Notes under the pieces: generated by a model
What the model was told of the DNA's origin: nothing
Databases searched by the model: none
The model's input: the letters and a program-made list of their open reading frames with translations, nothing else
Translations under genes and position numbers: made by a program
Source of the DNA: Candidatus Cloacimonadota bacterium
Lineage (GTDB): Bacteria > Cloacimonadota > Cloacimonadia > Cloacimonadales > Cloacimonadaceae
Direction of reading: 5' to 3'
Length of the DNA stretch: 64,000 nt
Assembly (NCBI GenBank): GCA_029567705.1
Contig: JAKPXC010000121.1
Span: 1-64,000, forward strand
Part shown: in pieces, positions 29,498-37,723 of the stretch
Layout: each line of letters begins with the position of its first letter
Position numbering within the stretch: position 1 is the stretch's first letter

Positions 29498-30772
29498 TTA
29501 AATGAAATCTTTCAGTATATTTTTGATCTTATCGATTAGCTTGTTGGATTGCGAAGTCATAAGGCTGAGTCCGCTTTGTTTGCTTGCAGTTCTGTTTCCG
29601 GCTAAAGCGTGGCGGACTAAACCGGCAGCAACGCTAAAGGCGGGATCAAGCAGCAGGGTAGTCTGTCCGGAAAAGCCTTCCATGTTGGGACGTGCTATTT
29701 TCACAGGCAGATTGTAAGAATACTCTATCTGCTCGGCAATCCCGCGAAGATTAGCAGTTCCCCCGGTGAGAACTATCCCGGCTGTGACCAACTCCGGGGT
29801 ATAGAATTCCACTGTTTTATGATAGCAAGAGCTCAGGATATCATCCACTCTGTGTTGGATAACGTGGCTGATCAGGCTGGCGCGTTTGGAAACTGAGGGA
29901 CGATTGCTGATGCCTTCCACTTCCACTTCCAGGCTGGGATCAACCGAAGCAGCGTTGGCCGTGCCATACTCTGTTTTCAGATATTCTGCGCTATCAATGG
30001 GTGTTTTCAGGCCGATGGCAAGATCCTCGGTGATCAGAGCTCCGGCTTTGGGAACCACCAGAATCTTTTCCAAGACTCCGCGGTTGAAGATTGAGATGTC
30101 TGAAGTGCCCGAACCCATATCTATCAGAATGCAGCCCAGACGTTTCTCGTCACTGGAAAGCACTGCTTCTGCTGCAGCTATATGGCTGAGAACTATGTTT
30201 TCGGGGTCCACGCTGTATCCGGCCAGTTCGATGCTTTTGGTCAGATTGCGCAAAGGCGTGATCTCCGCCAAAACAGAACACACCTTGGCAACCAGCAGGA
30301 AACCATTCATGTTGAGAGGATTGCGTATATCCTCGTGGCCGTCGATGGAATAACCCTGCGGAAAGCTATGTAGGATTCTGCATCTATCGTTGGATTTTTG
30401 AATCTTTACTATATTGCGGGATTCGTCTATCACCTGTTCCAAGTGTTCTTCGGTGATCTCTCCGGGTTCATTGGTGCTGATGGACGGAATTGAAACTCTG
30501 CCATCGGCAACGCTGGTGCGAACGTGATCCCCGCTAATGGAGATGAAAATGTTTGAGGCTTTAGTGCCGGAGAGAGTCTCGGCTTCTTGCAGGGCTTTCT
30601 TGATGCAAGCGCTAACCGCACCGATATCCCGCACCAAACCACGTTCCAAGCCCTCTGCCTTCACCTGAGCGATAGCATGGATATTGATCTTATTGTCCTT
30701 TTCAGAACTGGCTTGAATCACTTTTATGCTGTGCGAACCGACATCGAGAGCCGTGACCAGATTGTGCCTCAT
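29498..30772 (-). CDS. ftsA: cell division protein FtsA
   Basis: VTALDVGSHSIKVIQA, ILIDMGSGTSDISIF, GIVLTGGTANLRGIAEQIE. Confidence 0.95.
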   Translation of the reverse strand: MRHNLVTALDVGSHSIKVIQASSEKDNKINIHAIAQVKAEGLERGLVRDIGAVSACIKKALQEAETLSGTKASNIFISISGDHVRTSVADGRVSIPSISTNEPGEITEEHLEQVIDESRNIVKIQKSNDRCRILHSFPQGYSIDGHEDIRNPLNMNGFLLVAKVCSVLAEITPLRNLTKSIELAGYSVDPENIVLSHIAAAEAVLSSDEKRLGCILIDMGSGTSDISIFNRGVLEKILVVPKAGALITEDLAIGLKTPIDSAEYLKTEYGTANAASVDPSLEVEVEGISNRPSVSKRASLISHVIQHRVDDILSSCYHKTVEFYTPELVTAGIVLTGGTANLRGIAEQIEYSYNLPVKIARPNMEGFSGQTTLLLDPAFSVAAGLVRHALAGNRTASKQSGLSLMTSQSNKLIDKIKNILKDFI

Positions 30773-31533
30773 TCGGTACCTGCCTTCACAACCACTTGGT
30801 TATCATATCGTAAATCGACTACTTTTCGTGAGCCGATGTTGCCGTTTTCCTGAACGAAGAGATAGCGGCGCAATTGATCTGCCAGCTTCTCTTCCGGTGG
30901 AATGATCCTGGTGCCGGTCTCTAGCTCCACAATGTATACAGTGTTGTCCACGGTGTAATATTCGGATACTCTCGGCAGAAACTCGGGGTATTCTTTTATT
31001 ATGCGCTTGTTTAAGCTCAGAATTCTCTGCAGATTGGTGGTGCGCAGCTTCTTCCCCGTTTGGAACTGCTCATCATAAAGATAGCTTGTGGCAATGGGCA
31101 AGTCCTCCGGCATCAGGGCATTGTAGATTGCCAGGACTCTGCCTTCGCCATCCACTGGATAAAGCTGGCCTTCCCGGCTCTTTACGAAGAGAACAGGAGT
31201 GCTTTCGGAGACCCGGATGCTGAGAGTGTGAAGAAAGTGTTTACGAATCTTTACCGATTTCACCCGGGAAAGACCCGTGAGTTCCTTGCTAACCTTCTTA
31301 GAGGAAATGGCCAGAAGATTCTGACCCTTGTAGCGGTTCAGGACTTGCATGAAAAGACTGTCCGGCACAGCTGTATTACCCTCCAGATGAGTACTGCGGT
31401 AATCGAAGGCATTGATATGCGAGAGAAGGTAGTAACCGCCACATCCCAAGGCACTTAGCCCAAAGATGGCAAGAACAAAGAGCAGATAATACCTGCTATG
31501 TCCACGACGTTTACGGTCCTTTCTATCCATCAC
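30769..31533 (-). CDS. ftsQ: cell division protein FtsQ-like (POTRA/FtsQ)
   Basis: Single N-terminal TM, POTRA-like region, FtsQ beta-domain; position between murC and ftsA. Confidence 0.82.
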   Translation of the reverse strand: MMDRKDRKRRGHSRYYLLFVLAIFGLSALGCGGYYLLSHINAFDYRSTHLEGNTAVPDSLFMQVLNRYKGQNLLAISSKKVSKELTGLSRVKSVKIRKHFLHTLSIRVSESTPVLFVKSREGQLYPVDGEGRVLAIYNALMPEDLPIATSYLYDEQFQTGKKLRTTNLQRILSLNKRIIKEYPEFLPRVSEYYTVDNTVYIVELETGTRIIPPEEKLADQLRRYLFVQENGNIGSRKVVDLRYDNQVVVKAGTE

Positions 31534-31636
31534 CTTACCTTATTGTTATATATTGCAGTTACAGCGACCAATGCACTTTCTTCGATTTTGCATATTCGCT
31601 TACAAGTTACTATCTTTTTCATACTTATGGATTGTG

Positions 31637-33013
31637 TCAACCCTTTTCTTGGAGTTTCTTCAGGATTGTCTCACCATACTGCCAGATATTGCCGGCACCC
31701 ATGGTGATCAGAATATCTCCATCCTGCAGTTGCTCAAGGGTTTGCTTTACTATCTGCTCGTTGTTTTCCAGGCAGATTATATTGTGATGTCCGGATTGAA
31801 TGGCTGCTTCGGCGATCAAGCGGGAATTGACTCCCGGAATCTCAGTTTCCCGGGCAGGATAGATGGGTGCCAAAATCAGGCAATCACAGCTAAAGAAGGC
31901 TTTGCCAAACTGTTTGTAGAAATCTCTGGTACGGGAATAGAGATGTGGCTGGAAGAGGGTGACAATTCGCCTGTCCGTGCTGTCCTTGAAGCCTTCCAGA
32001 GTTGCAATGATCTCGTTGGGGTGATGCGCATAGTCATCATAGACCGTGATGCCTGCAGCCTCACCTTTCAGCTCAAACCTCCGGTAGACGCCACTGTACT
32101 CGGCCAGTCCTGCCTGAATGGCAGAAAAAGGAATATCCAGCTCCAAGCCTATTCCCACTGCTTGCAGGGCATTGAGGATATTGTATTTTCCGGTTACCTT
32201 CATCTGGATACGCCCCAGCTTGTAACCCTTGAAACTCACATCGAAGGAAGCGCTGAAGTCTTTCATTTCGATGCCGGAAGCCTGGAGATCAGCTTGACGT
32301 GAAAAGCCATAGGTGAGCAGTTTCTTGTTGATCTTGGGGATAATACTTTGGACTCCAGGATCTTCCAAACATGCTATTACGGAGCCGAAGAAGGGAACTT
32401 TGTTGGCATATTCTATAAACGCTCCCTTGATATCATCCAGGTTGCGATAACAATCCAGATGATCGGTATCTATATTGGTTATCCCTGCTATGCAAGGGGT
32501 TAGAGACAGGAAAGAGTGATCATATTCATCGGCTTCCACAACGATGTATTTGCCGGAACCCATTACGTTGTTGCTGCCAAAGTTCTTCACCTTCCCACCG
32601 ACGATGATGGTGGGATTCAAACCGGCAGCTTCGAGCACCATACCGCTCATGGAGGTAGTGGTGGTTTTACCATGTGTGCCCGAGATACCGATACTGAAGC
32701 TCATACGCGTGATCTCCGCCAGCATCTCGGCTCTGCGAATCACTGGTATCTTCATAGATTTGGCCGCAACAATCTCCGGGTTGTCGTCTTTCACTGCAGA
32801 GGATTTTACTACCAGGTCTGCATCTTTAATAATGGAAGGGTTGTGGCCTTCATGTATGGAAATGCCAATATCCTCCAGATGCTGGGTGATATCTGTTTTC
32901 TTCATATCGGAGCCGGTGATCACCAGGCCCTGATTGTGCAGGAATTCCGCAATACCGGACATACCGATCCCGCCGATTCCAATAAAATGCAGGCGTTTCA
33001 TTCTTCCCAACAT
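31637..33013 (-). CDS. murC: UDP-N-acetylmuramate--L-alanine ligase
   Basis: HFIGIGGIGMSGIAEFLHNQG, ISGTHGKTTTTSM, YDDYAHHPNEI. Confidence 0.95.
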   Translation of the reverse strand: MLGRMKRLHFIGIGGIGMSGIAEFLHNQGLVITGSDMKKTDITQHLEDIGISIHEGHNPSIIKDADLVVKSSAVKDDNPEIVAAKSMKIPVIRRAEMLAEITRMSFSIGISGTHGKTTTTSMSGMVLEAAGLNPTIIVGGKVKNFGSNNVMGSGKYIVVEADEYDHSFLSLTPCIAGITNIDTDHLDCYRNLDDIKGAFIEYANKVPFFGSVIACLEDPGVQSIIPKINKKLLTYGFSRQADLQASGIEMKDFSASFDVSFKGYKLGRIQMKVTGKYNILNALQAVGIGLELDIPFSAIQAGLAEYSGVYRRFELKGEAAGITVYDDYAHHPNEIIATLEGFKDSTDRRIVTLFQPHLYSRTRDFYKQFGKAFFSCDCLILAPIYPARETEIPGVNSRLIAEAAIQSGHHNIICLENNEQIVKQTLEQLQDGDILITMGAGNIWQYGETILKKLQEKG

Positions 33014-33014
33014 C

Positions 33015-34091
33015 TTAGTTATCTCCTTCTGTATAAAAGCTTAGAATATAATCTGCGATATCTTCAGCACTGGTGTTGGCAGCTATTGTGCTGAATTGCT
33101 TCATAAAGTTCTCCCGGTGATCCCAAAGAGCCAGAATAGCCTTATAAAGTGAACTGGAGTTTAGCTTGCTCTGCTCCAGCAGCATGGCCAAGCCCCGTTT
33201 CTGCTGCTCTTTGGCATTAAAATACTGATGGTTCTCCGCTGCGGTAGGCAGAGGGACAAGGATGGTGGGAACATGGTATTCCTGCAGCTCCGCAATCGAG
33301 AGAGCTCCAGCCCGGGACACTGCCAGATTTGCAGCTTGCATCATTTCGGACATCTGAGTGGTAAACTCAAAGAGGTACAGCCCCGGTGTGCTGCCATATT
33401 GAGCTTTATACTTACTAAAACCGATCTTGCCGGCCTGCCAGAGTATCTCAAAGCCGGCAGCCAGAAGACGCTCCAGAGAACCTGCCACAGCTTCATTGAT
33501 TGCCATGGAACCTTGGGAGCCGCCGGTTATCAGGAGCAAGGGATTTTCTCCGCTGATACCGGGCAAATCGAGCTTGATTGCTTCCTTTATAACAGGCTTT
33601 TTTCGCAAAGGAATCCATAAATTTCGGCAATTTGCACCTTTTAGATACTGAGAAGCAGCGTCAAAAGCCGTAAAGACAACCTTCATACGTTTGGCCAGGT
33701 AGCGGGTTGTGAGCCCTGGATAGCTGTTGCCATCCCAGAAATAGAGATCCACTTTTTTTAGAATGGCTGCGATGGCGATGGGGCCGGAGATGTACCCCCC
33801 CGTGCATATAACTGCCGTTGCACGGGTTTGTTCCAGGTACTTCATGCAGGTGCGGATGCTTCGAATGAGCATGCCGGGAAATCTGAGATGAGCCAGAGTG
33901 ATCTTGCGATAGAGTTTCTGCACGTTTATGGGCAGGAATTCGAGCCCTTCAGCCTTCACCAGCTTCTCTTCCATGCTGTTGGTATTACCGATGTAGGATA
34001 TTGTATGTCCTTTGAGCATCAATTGATCTGCTATAGCCAAGGCCGGAGAGATATGTCCTCCGGAACCGCCACCTGCTATAATGAAGTTCAT
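33015..34091 (-). CDS. murG: UDP-GlcNAc--MurNAc-pentapeptide-lipid GlcNAc transferase
   Basis: MNFIIAGGGSGGHISPALAIAD, LLITGGSQGSMAINEAV, AVSRAGALSIAELQ; start 34091 overlaps the ftsW stop. Confidence 0.94.
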   Translation of the reverse strand: MNFIIAGGGSGGHISPALAIADQLMLKGHTISYIGNTNSMEEKLVKAEGLEFLPINVQKLYRKITLAHLRFPGMLIRSIRTCMKYLEQTRATAVICTGGYISGPIAIAAILKKVDLYFWDGNSYPGLTTRYLAKRMKVVFTAFDAASQYLKGANCRNLWIPLRKKPVIKEAIKLDLPGISGENPLLLITGGSQGSMAINEAVAGSLERLLAAGFEILWQAGKIGFSKYKAQYGSTPGLYLFEFTTQMSEMMQAANLAVSRAGALSIAELQEYHVPTILVPLPTAAENHQYFNAKEQQKRGLAMLLEQSKLNSSSLYKAILALWDHRENFMKQFSTIAANTSAEDIADYILSFYTEGDN

Positions 34092-35227
34092 ACATATCTC
34101 CGGGTGGCACTGATGTTCAGGATGATGCCCACGCCAATGGAATCCATCATCAGGGCAGAGCCGCCATAACTTACGAAGGGCAAGGTATTTCCCGTGGGGG
34201 GTAGAATGGAGATGGATACTCCAATATTGACCAGAGCATTGAAAAAGATGTTCATGGCGACCCCGGCGCAAAGATACTTCAGGAATAGGCTTTCCTGGCT
34301 TTCAGCCAGCTTGAAAGACTTAAAGAAGAGCAAGCACTGCAAGCCAAAGAGGATAATGGCTCCCAGGAAGCCCATCTCCTCACCAATAATGGTAAACACA
34401 TAGTCGGTGCGCGCCTCGGGAAGATAGTAATGCTTGGCTCTTCCTCTTGCTATACCTGTACCAAACAAGCCACCACTACTAAGAGCTGCCAGACTCTCTT
34501 TTACCTGATATTCATCTGCTGCAGTGGTCTGAGCATTATCATGGCGTATAAAGAGATTGTATTTCTTGTAAATCTCGATACGTTTCATCCGGAAGGATTC
34601 GCCAAAGCTAAGAATCCCGATACCTCCCAGCAAACCTGTAATCAACACAATGGCAATGAAGCGCTTGCGGAGGCCAGCATAGAAAAGGAGGCAAAGCAGG
34701 GTACCACCACTGATTACCAGAGTACTCATGTGGTTTTCGATTAGGATCAGCAAATAGACTACACCCGTCCAGGCAATCAGGGGAAGGAGGGTCGGGATCA
34801 ACTGCTGGAAGTTCTTTTCTTTGATCTCTTCTTTCTTCTTCTCCAGATAATAGGCATAGAAGACTACCAGGGCCAACCGGGCCAGGAAGCTTGGCTGAAA
34901 ACTGATGGGGCCTAGCTTGAGTAAACGGGTTGCTCCCTTAACGTTTATACCCATCACCAGCACGGCAACCAGCATTATCATAGCCGTAATCACCAAGAGA
35001 ACACTCAAGCGCTTTAGTTTCTCAAGATTGGGATACAGCACGATGAACACCATTGCCAGAATAGCAACAGCCAGAAAGATGAGTTGCTTGTAGAAGTAGC
35101 CCATCGAGCCTTGCACAGAAGTTATATTGAGCATGGTTAAAAGGCCAAATACAGCCAAAGCCAGATACGAGATCAGGATAGATTTGTCGTAATTGACTAC
35201 GTAGGGAGTAGTTCTAGTTTTTTTCAT
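34088..35227 (-). CDS. ftsW: FtsW/RodA/SpoVE family lipid II polymerase
   Basis: FIGEEMGFLGAII-like, NALVNIGVSISILPPTGNTLPFVSYGGSALM; polytopic. Confidence 0.93.
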   Translation of the reverse strand: MKKTRTTPYVVNYDKSILISYLALAVFGLLTMLNITSVQGSMGYFYKQLIFLAVAILAMVFIVLYPNLEKLKRLSVLLVITAMIMLVAVLVMGINVKGATRLLKLGPISFQPSFLARLALVVFYAYYLEKKKEEIKEKNFQQLIPTLLPLIAWTGVVYLLILIENHMSTLVISGGTLLCLLFYAGLRKRFIAIVLITGLLGGIGILSFGESFRMKRIEIYKKYNLFIRHDNAQTTAADEYQVKESLAALSSGGLFGTGIARGRAKHYYLPEARTDYVFTIIGEEMGFLGAIILFGLQCLLFFKSFKLAESQESLFLKYLCAGVAMNIFFNALVNIGVSISILPPTGNTLPFVSYGGSALMMDSIGVGIILNISATRRYV

Positions 35228-36569
35228 GTTCCCAGGCGATTTCTTCTACCACTTGTTTAAAGACCTGTCCCCTATGTTCAAAGTTGCGGAACTGGTCATA
35301 ACTTGCACACCCCGGGGAAAGCAACACTGTGTCTCCCACCATGGATTCATCGAAGGCCATTTTGACGCAATCTGCCATCGTATCGAGACAAACCAGAGGT
35401 ATCTTACCCAACCAGGCCTGTCTCATCTTGCCGGAAGTCTCTCCAGTAATATATAGCTTTGTGGCCTTGGCTTTAAGAATATCGGTTAGGCAGTTGAAGT
35501 CCTCTCCTTTATCACTGCCACCCATGATCACTCTTAGAGGTGTATCAAACGATTGCAAAGCGCTCCTGACAGAATCTGTATTGGTAGCTTTGGAATCGTT
35601 GTAGAAATAGACTCCGTTCACACTGCCCACCGGTTCCAATCTGTGCACCAGAGGTTTAAAGCCATTGATGGATTTGATCACGCGTTCCAGACCACGTTCA
35701 ACGGAATTCACAGCCAATACCGCTGCCATAAGATTGAGGTGATTATGAGGTCCGCGAAGACTGAGGTCATAGACTGAGACTTTGGCTCTGCCATCAAAGT
35801 TTATAAATTTGGAATCCACCCAAGCGTCGATCCCCTCACGGAGCTTTCTGTAAGAGAACCACAAGGACTTGGCTTTGATCCCCGAGAGTTGCTGTCTATA
35901 TCCTTCCAGCTCGGTATTGAGAATGGCATAATCGTCCTGGCCTTGATTCTCGAAGATTCTGAATTTGGAGAGAGCATAGTGATCGAAGGACGCGTAGCGG
36001 TTCAGATGGTCAGGAGTGATGTTTAGCAGCACCGCCACTTTGGGTTTGAAGGTCTGGATCAGGTCTAACTGGAAGCTGCTGATCTCCAGTACGATATACT
36101 CATAGTTCGGTTTATGAATGTCATAGTTGCAGAAGGCGTCTCCGATGTTACCCGCCAGTATCACTCTTCTATCCATCTTGTTTAGGATATGATAGATGAG
36201 GCTGGCTGTTGTGCTCTTTCCATTGGAGCCGGTCACAGCAATAACCTTGCTGTCGGGATGCATGATCTGAAAGCCGAATTCTATTTCTGAGATCATGGGT
36301 ATCCCTTTAGCGCGTCCCTTCTCAATAATCGGAGCATTAAGAGGAATACCGGGGCTGACAATCCACTCGTCACACTCCAGCAACCTGTCTGTATGCCCGC
36401 CAAACTCCAGCTCGAACTCTTGCTTCAGTGCGGTAGCATCTTTGATCTTTTCTTCAGGAAGCAGATCGCTGAGAAACGCTTTCCCGCCCAACTCTTTGAT
36501 CTTCCTGGCAGCAGCAATTCCGCTGCGTGCAAGGCCCAGCACACCATAGACTTTGTCGTTACTGAACAT
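35214..36569 (-). CDS. murD: UDP-N-acetylmuramoylalanine--D-glutamate ligase
   Basis: VIAVTGSNGKSTTASLI, NITPDHLNRYAS, FYNDSKATNTDSVRSAL. Confidence 0.95.
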   Translation of the reverse strand: MFSNDKVYGVLGLARSGIAAARKIKELGGKAFLSDLLPEEKIKDATALKQEFELEFGGHTDRLLECDEWIVSPGIPLNAPIIEKGRAKGIPMISEIEFGFQIMHPDSKVIAVTGSNGKSTTASLIYHILNKMDRRVILAGNIGDAFCNYDIHKPNYEYIVLEISSFQLDLIQTFKPKVAVLLNITPDHLNRYASFDHYALSKFRIFENQGQDDYAILNTELEGYRQQLSGIKAKSLWFSYRKLREGIDAWVDSKFINFDGRAKVSVYDLSLRGPHNHLNLMAAVLAVNSVERGLERVIKSINGFKPLVHRLEPVGSVNGVYFYNDSKATNTDSVRSALQSFDTPLRVIMGGSDKGEDFNCLTDILKAKATKLYITGETSGKMRQAWLGKIPLVCLDTMADCVKMAFDESMVGDTVLLSPGCASYDQFRNFEHRGQVFKQVVEEIAWEHEKN

Positions 36570-36619
36570 TCTCTATATCCTTGTTATTTTTTGCATCATA
36601 TTCACCAAAGCAGGCTTAA

Positions 36620-37723
36620 TCACCTAAGCTTTATGGTGGAGAGGCCGATTGCCACCAGCATCACTGCCACTATCCAGAACCGGGTAACAATCTTGGTTTC
36701 ATGCAGCCCCTTCTTCTCAAAGTGGTGATGAAGCGGGGCACAGAGGAATACTCGCCTACCCTCTCCATACTTCTTCTTGGTCCATTTGAACCATGAGGTT
36801 TGAATCATAACCGAACCGGTTTCAGCAAAGAAGATCATACCAATGATTACCAGGAATATCTGTTCTCTAAGCAGGATGGAGATGGTGGCGATGATGCCTC
36901 CCAAAGCCAGAGAACCGGTATCACCCATAAAGACTTGGGCAGGATGGCTATTAAACCACAAAAAGCCGATCAGAGTTCCAACCAGAGCAGCAATGAGTAC
37001 TGTGAGCTCACCCGCATCGGGCAGGAATTCCAGATTTAGATAGTCCGCTGCCCGGAAGTTGCCTTTGAGATAGGCCATCACACCCAAACCGAGGCAAGTG
37101 ATAGCCAAGGTTCCGGCAGCAAGACCATCCAAACCATCGGTAAGATTAACGGCATTGGAAACACCAACAATCAAGAACACAGCAAAAGGTATAAACCCTA
37201 TTCCCAGAGGTAGAATCAAGCTCTTGAAGAAAGGAATCTGGAGGTTTGCCACACCGGCTTTATCACCTCCACCGTAGTAGATTATCATGGTAATCAACAG
37301 ACCCACGCTGATTTGTCCCCACAGCTTATACTTGGGCAGGAGTCCCTTCTTGGCCTTCACGAAGTTCTTCAGATAGTCATCAATGAAACCAAAAATACCC
37401 AGCCATACCGTGGCAAGATACATGATCTGCACTCCCCCGTTGGTTAGATCATTCCAAAGCAGGGAAGCAATCAGGAAGGCAACCAGGATAATCAATCCAC
37501 CCATGGTAGGGGTTCCCTGTTTAGCACGATGTTGCATCGGCATATCCTCATCAATTGTCTCCACTGCAGATTTCTTCTTAAGCAGGCGTATAAAAGCCGG
37601 ACCCAGCAGCAATGTGATCAGGAGGGCTGTGATAAAGGAGCCAATGGAACGAAACGTCACATAGCGGAAGACGTTAAAAGCTATGCTATACTTTGCCAGA
37701 GGGAACAAGAGATGATATAACAT
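36620..37723 (-). CDS. mraY: phospho-N-acetylmuramoyl-pentapeptide-transferase
   Basis: GTPTMGGLIILVAF, NAVNLTDGLDGLAAG, GDTGSLALGG. Confidence 0.95.
   Translation of the reverse strand: MLYHLLFPLAKYSIAFNVFRYVTFRSIGSFITALLITLLLGPAFIRLLKKKSAVETIDEDMPMQHRAKQGTPTMGGLIILVAFLIASLLWNDLTNGGVQIMYLATVWLGIFGFIDDYLKNFVKAKKGLLPKYKLWGQISVGLLITMIIYYGGGDKAGVANLQIPFFKSLILPLGIGFIPFAVFLIVGVSNAVNLTDGLDGLAAGTLAITCLGLGVMAYLKGNFRAADYLNLEFLPDAGELTVLIAALVGTLIGFLWFNSHPAQVFMGDTGSLALGGIIATISILLREQIFLVIIGMIFFAETGSVMIQTSWFKWTKKKYGEGRRVFLCAPLHHHFEKKGLHETKIVTRFWIVAVMLVAIGLSTIKLR

Noticed and set aside
31553-32302. 249 aa plus-strand ORF
   Set aside because: Antisense to murC; no domain support.
34092-34271. Longer N-terminal extension of the murG ORF
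   Set aside because: The murG family starts at MNFIIAGGGSGGH (34091), and the extension lies inside ftsW.
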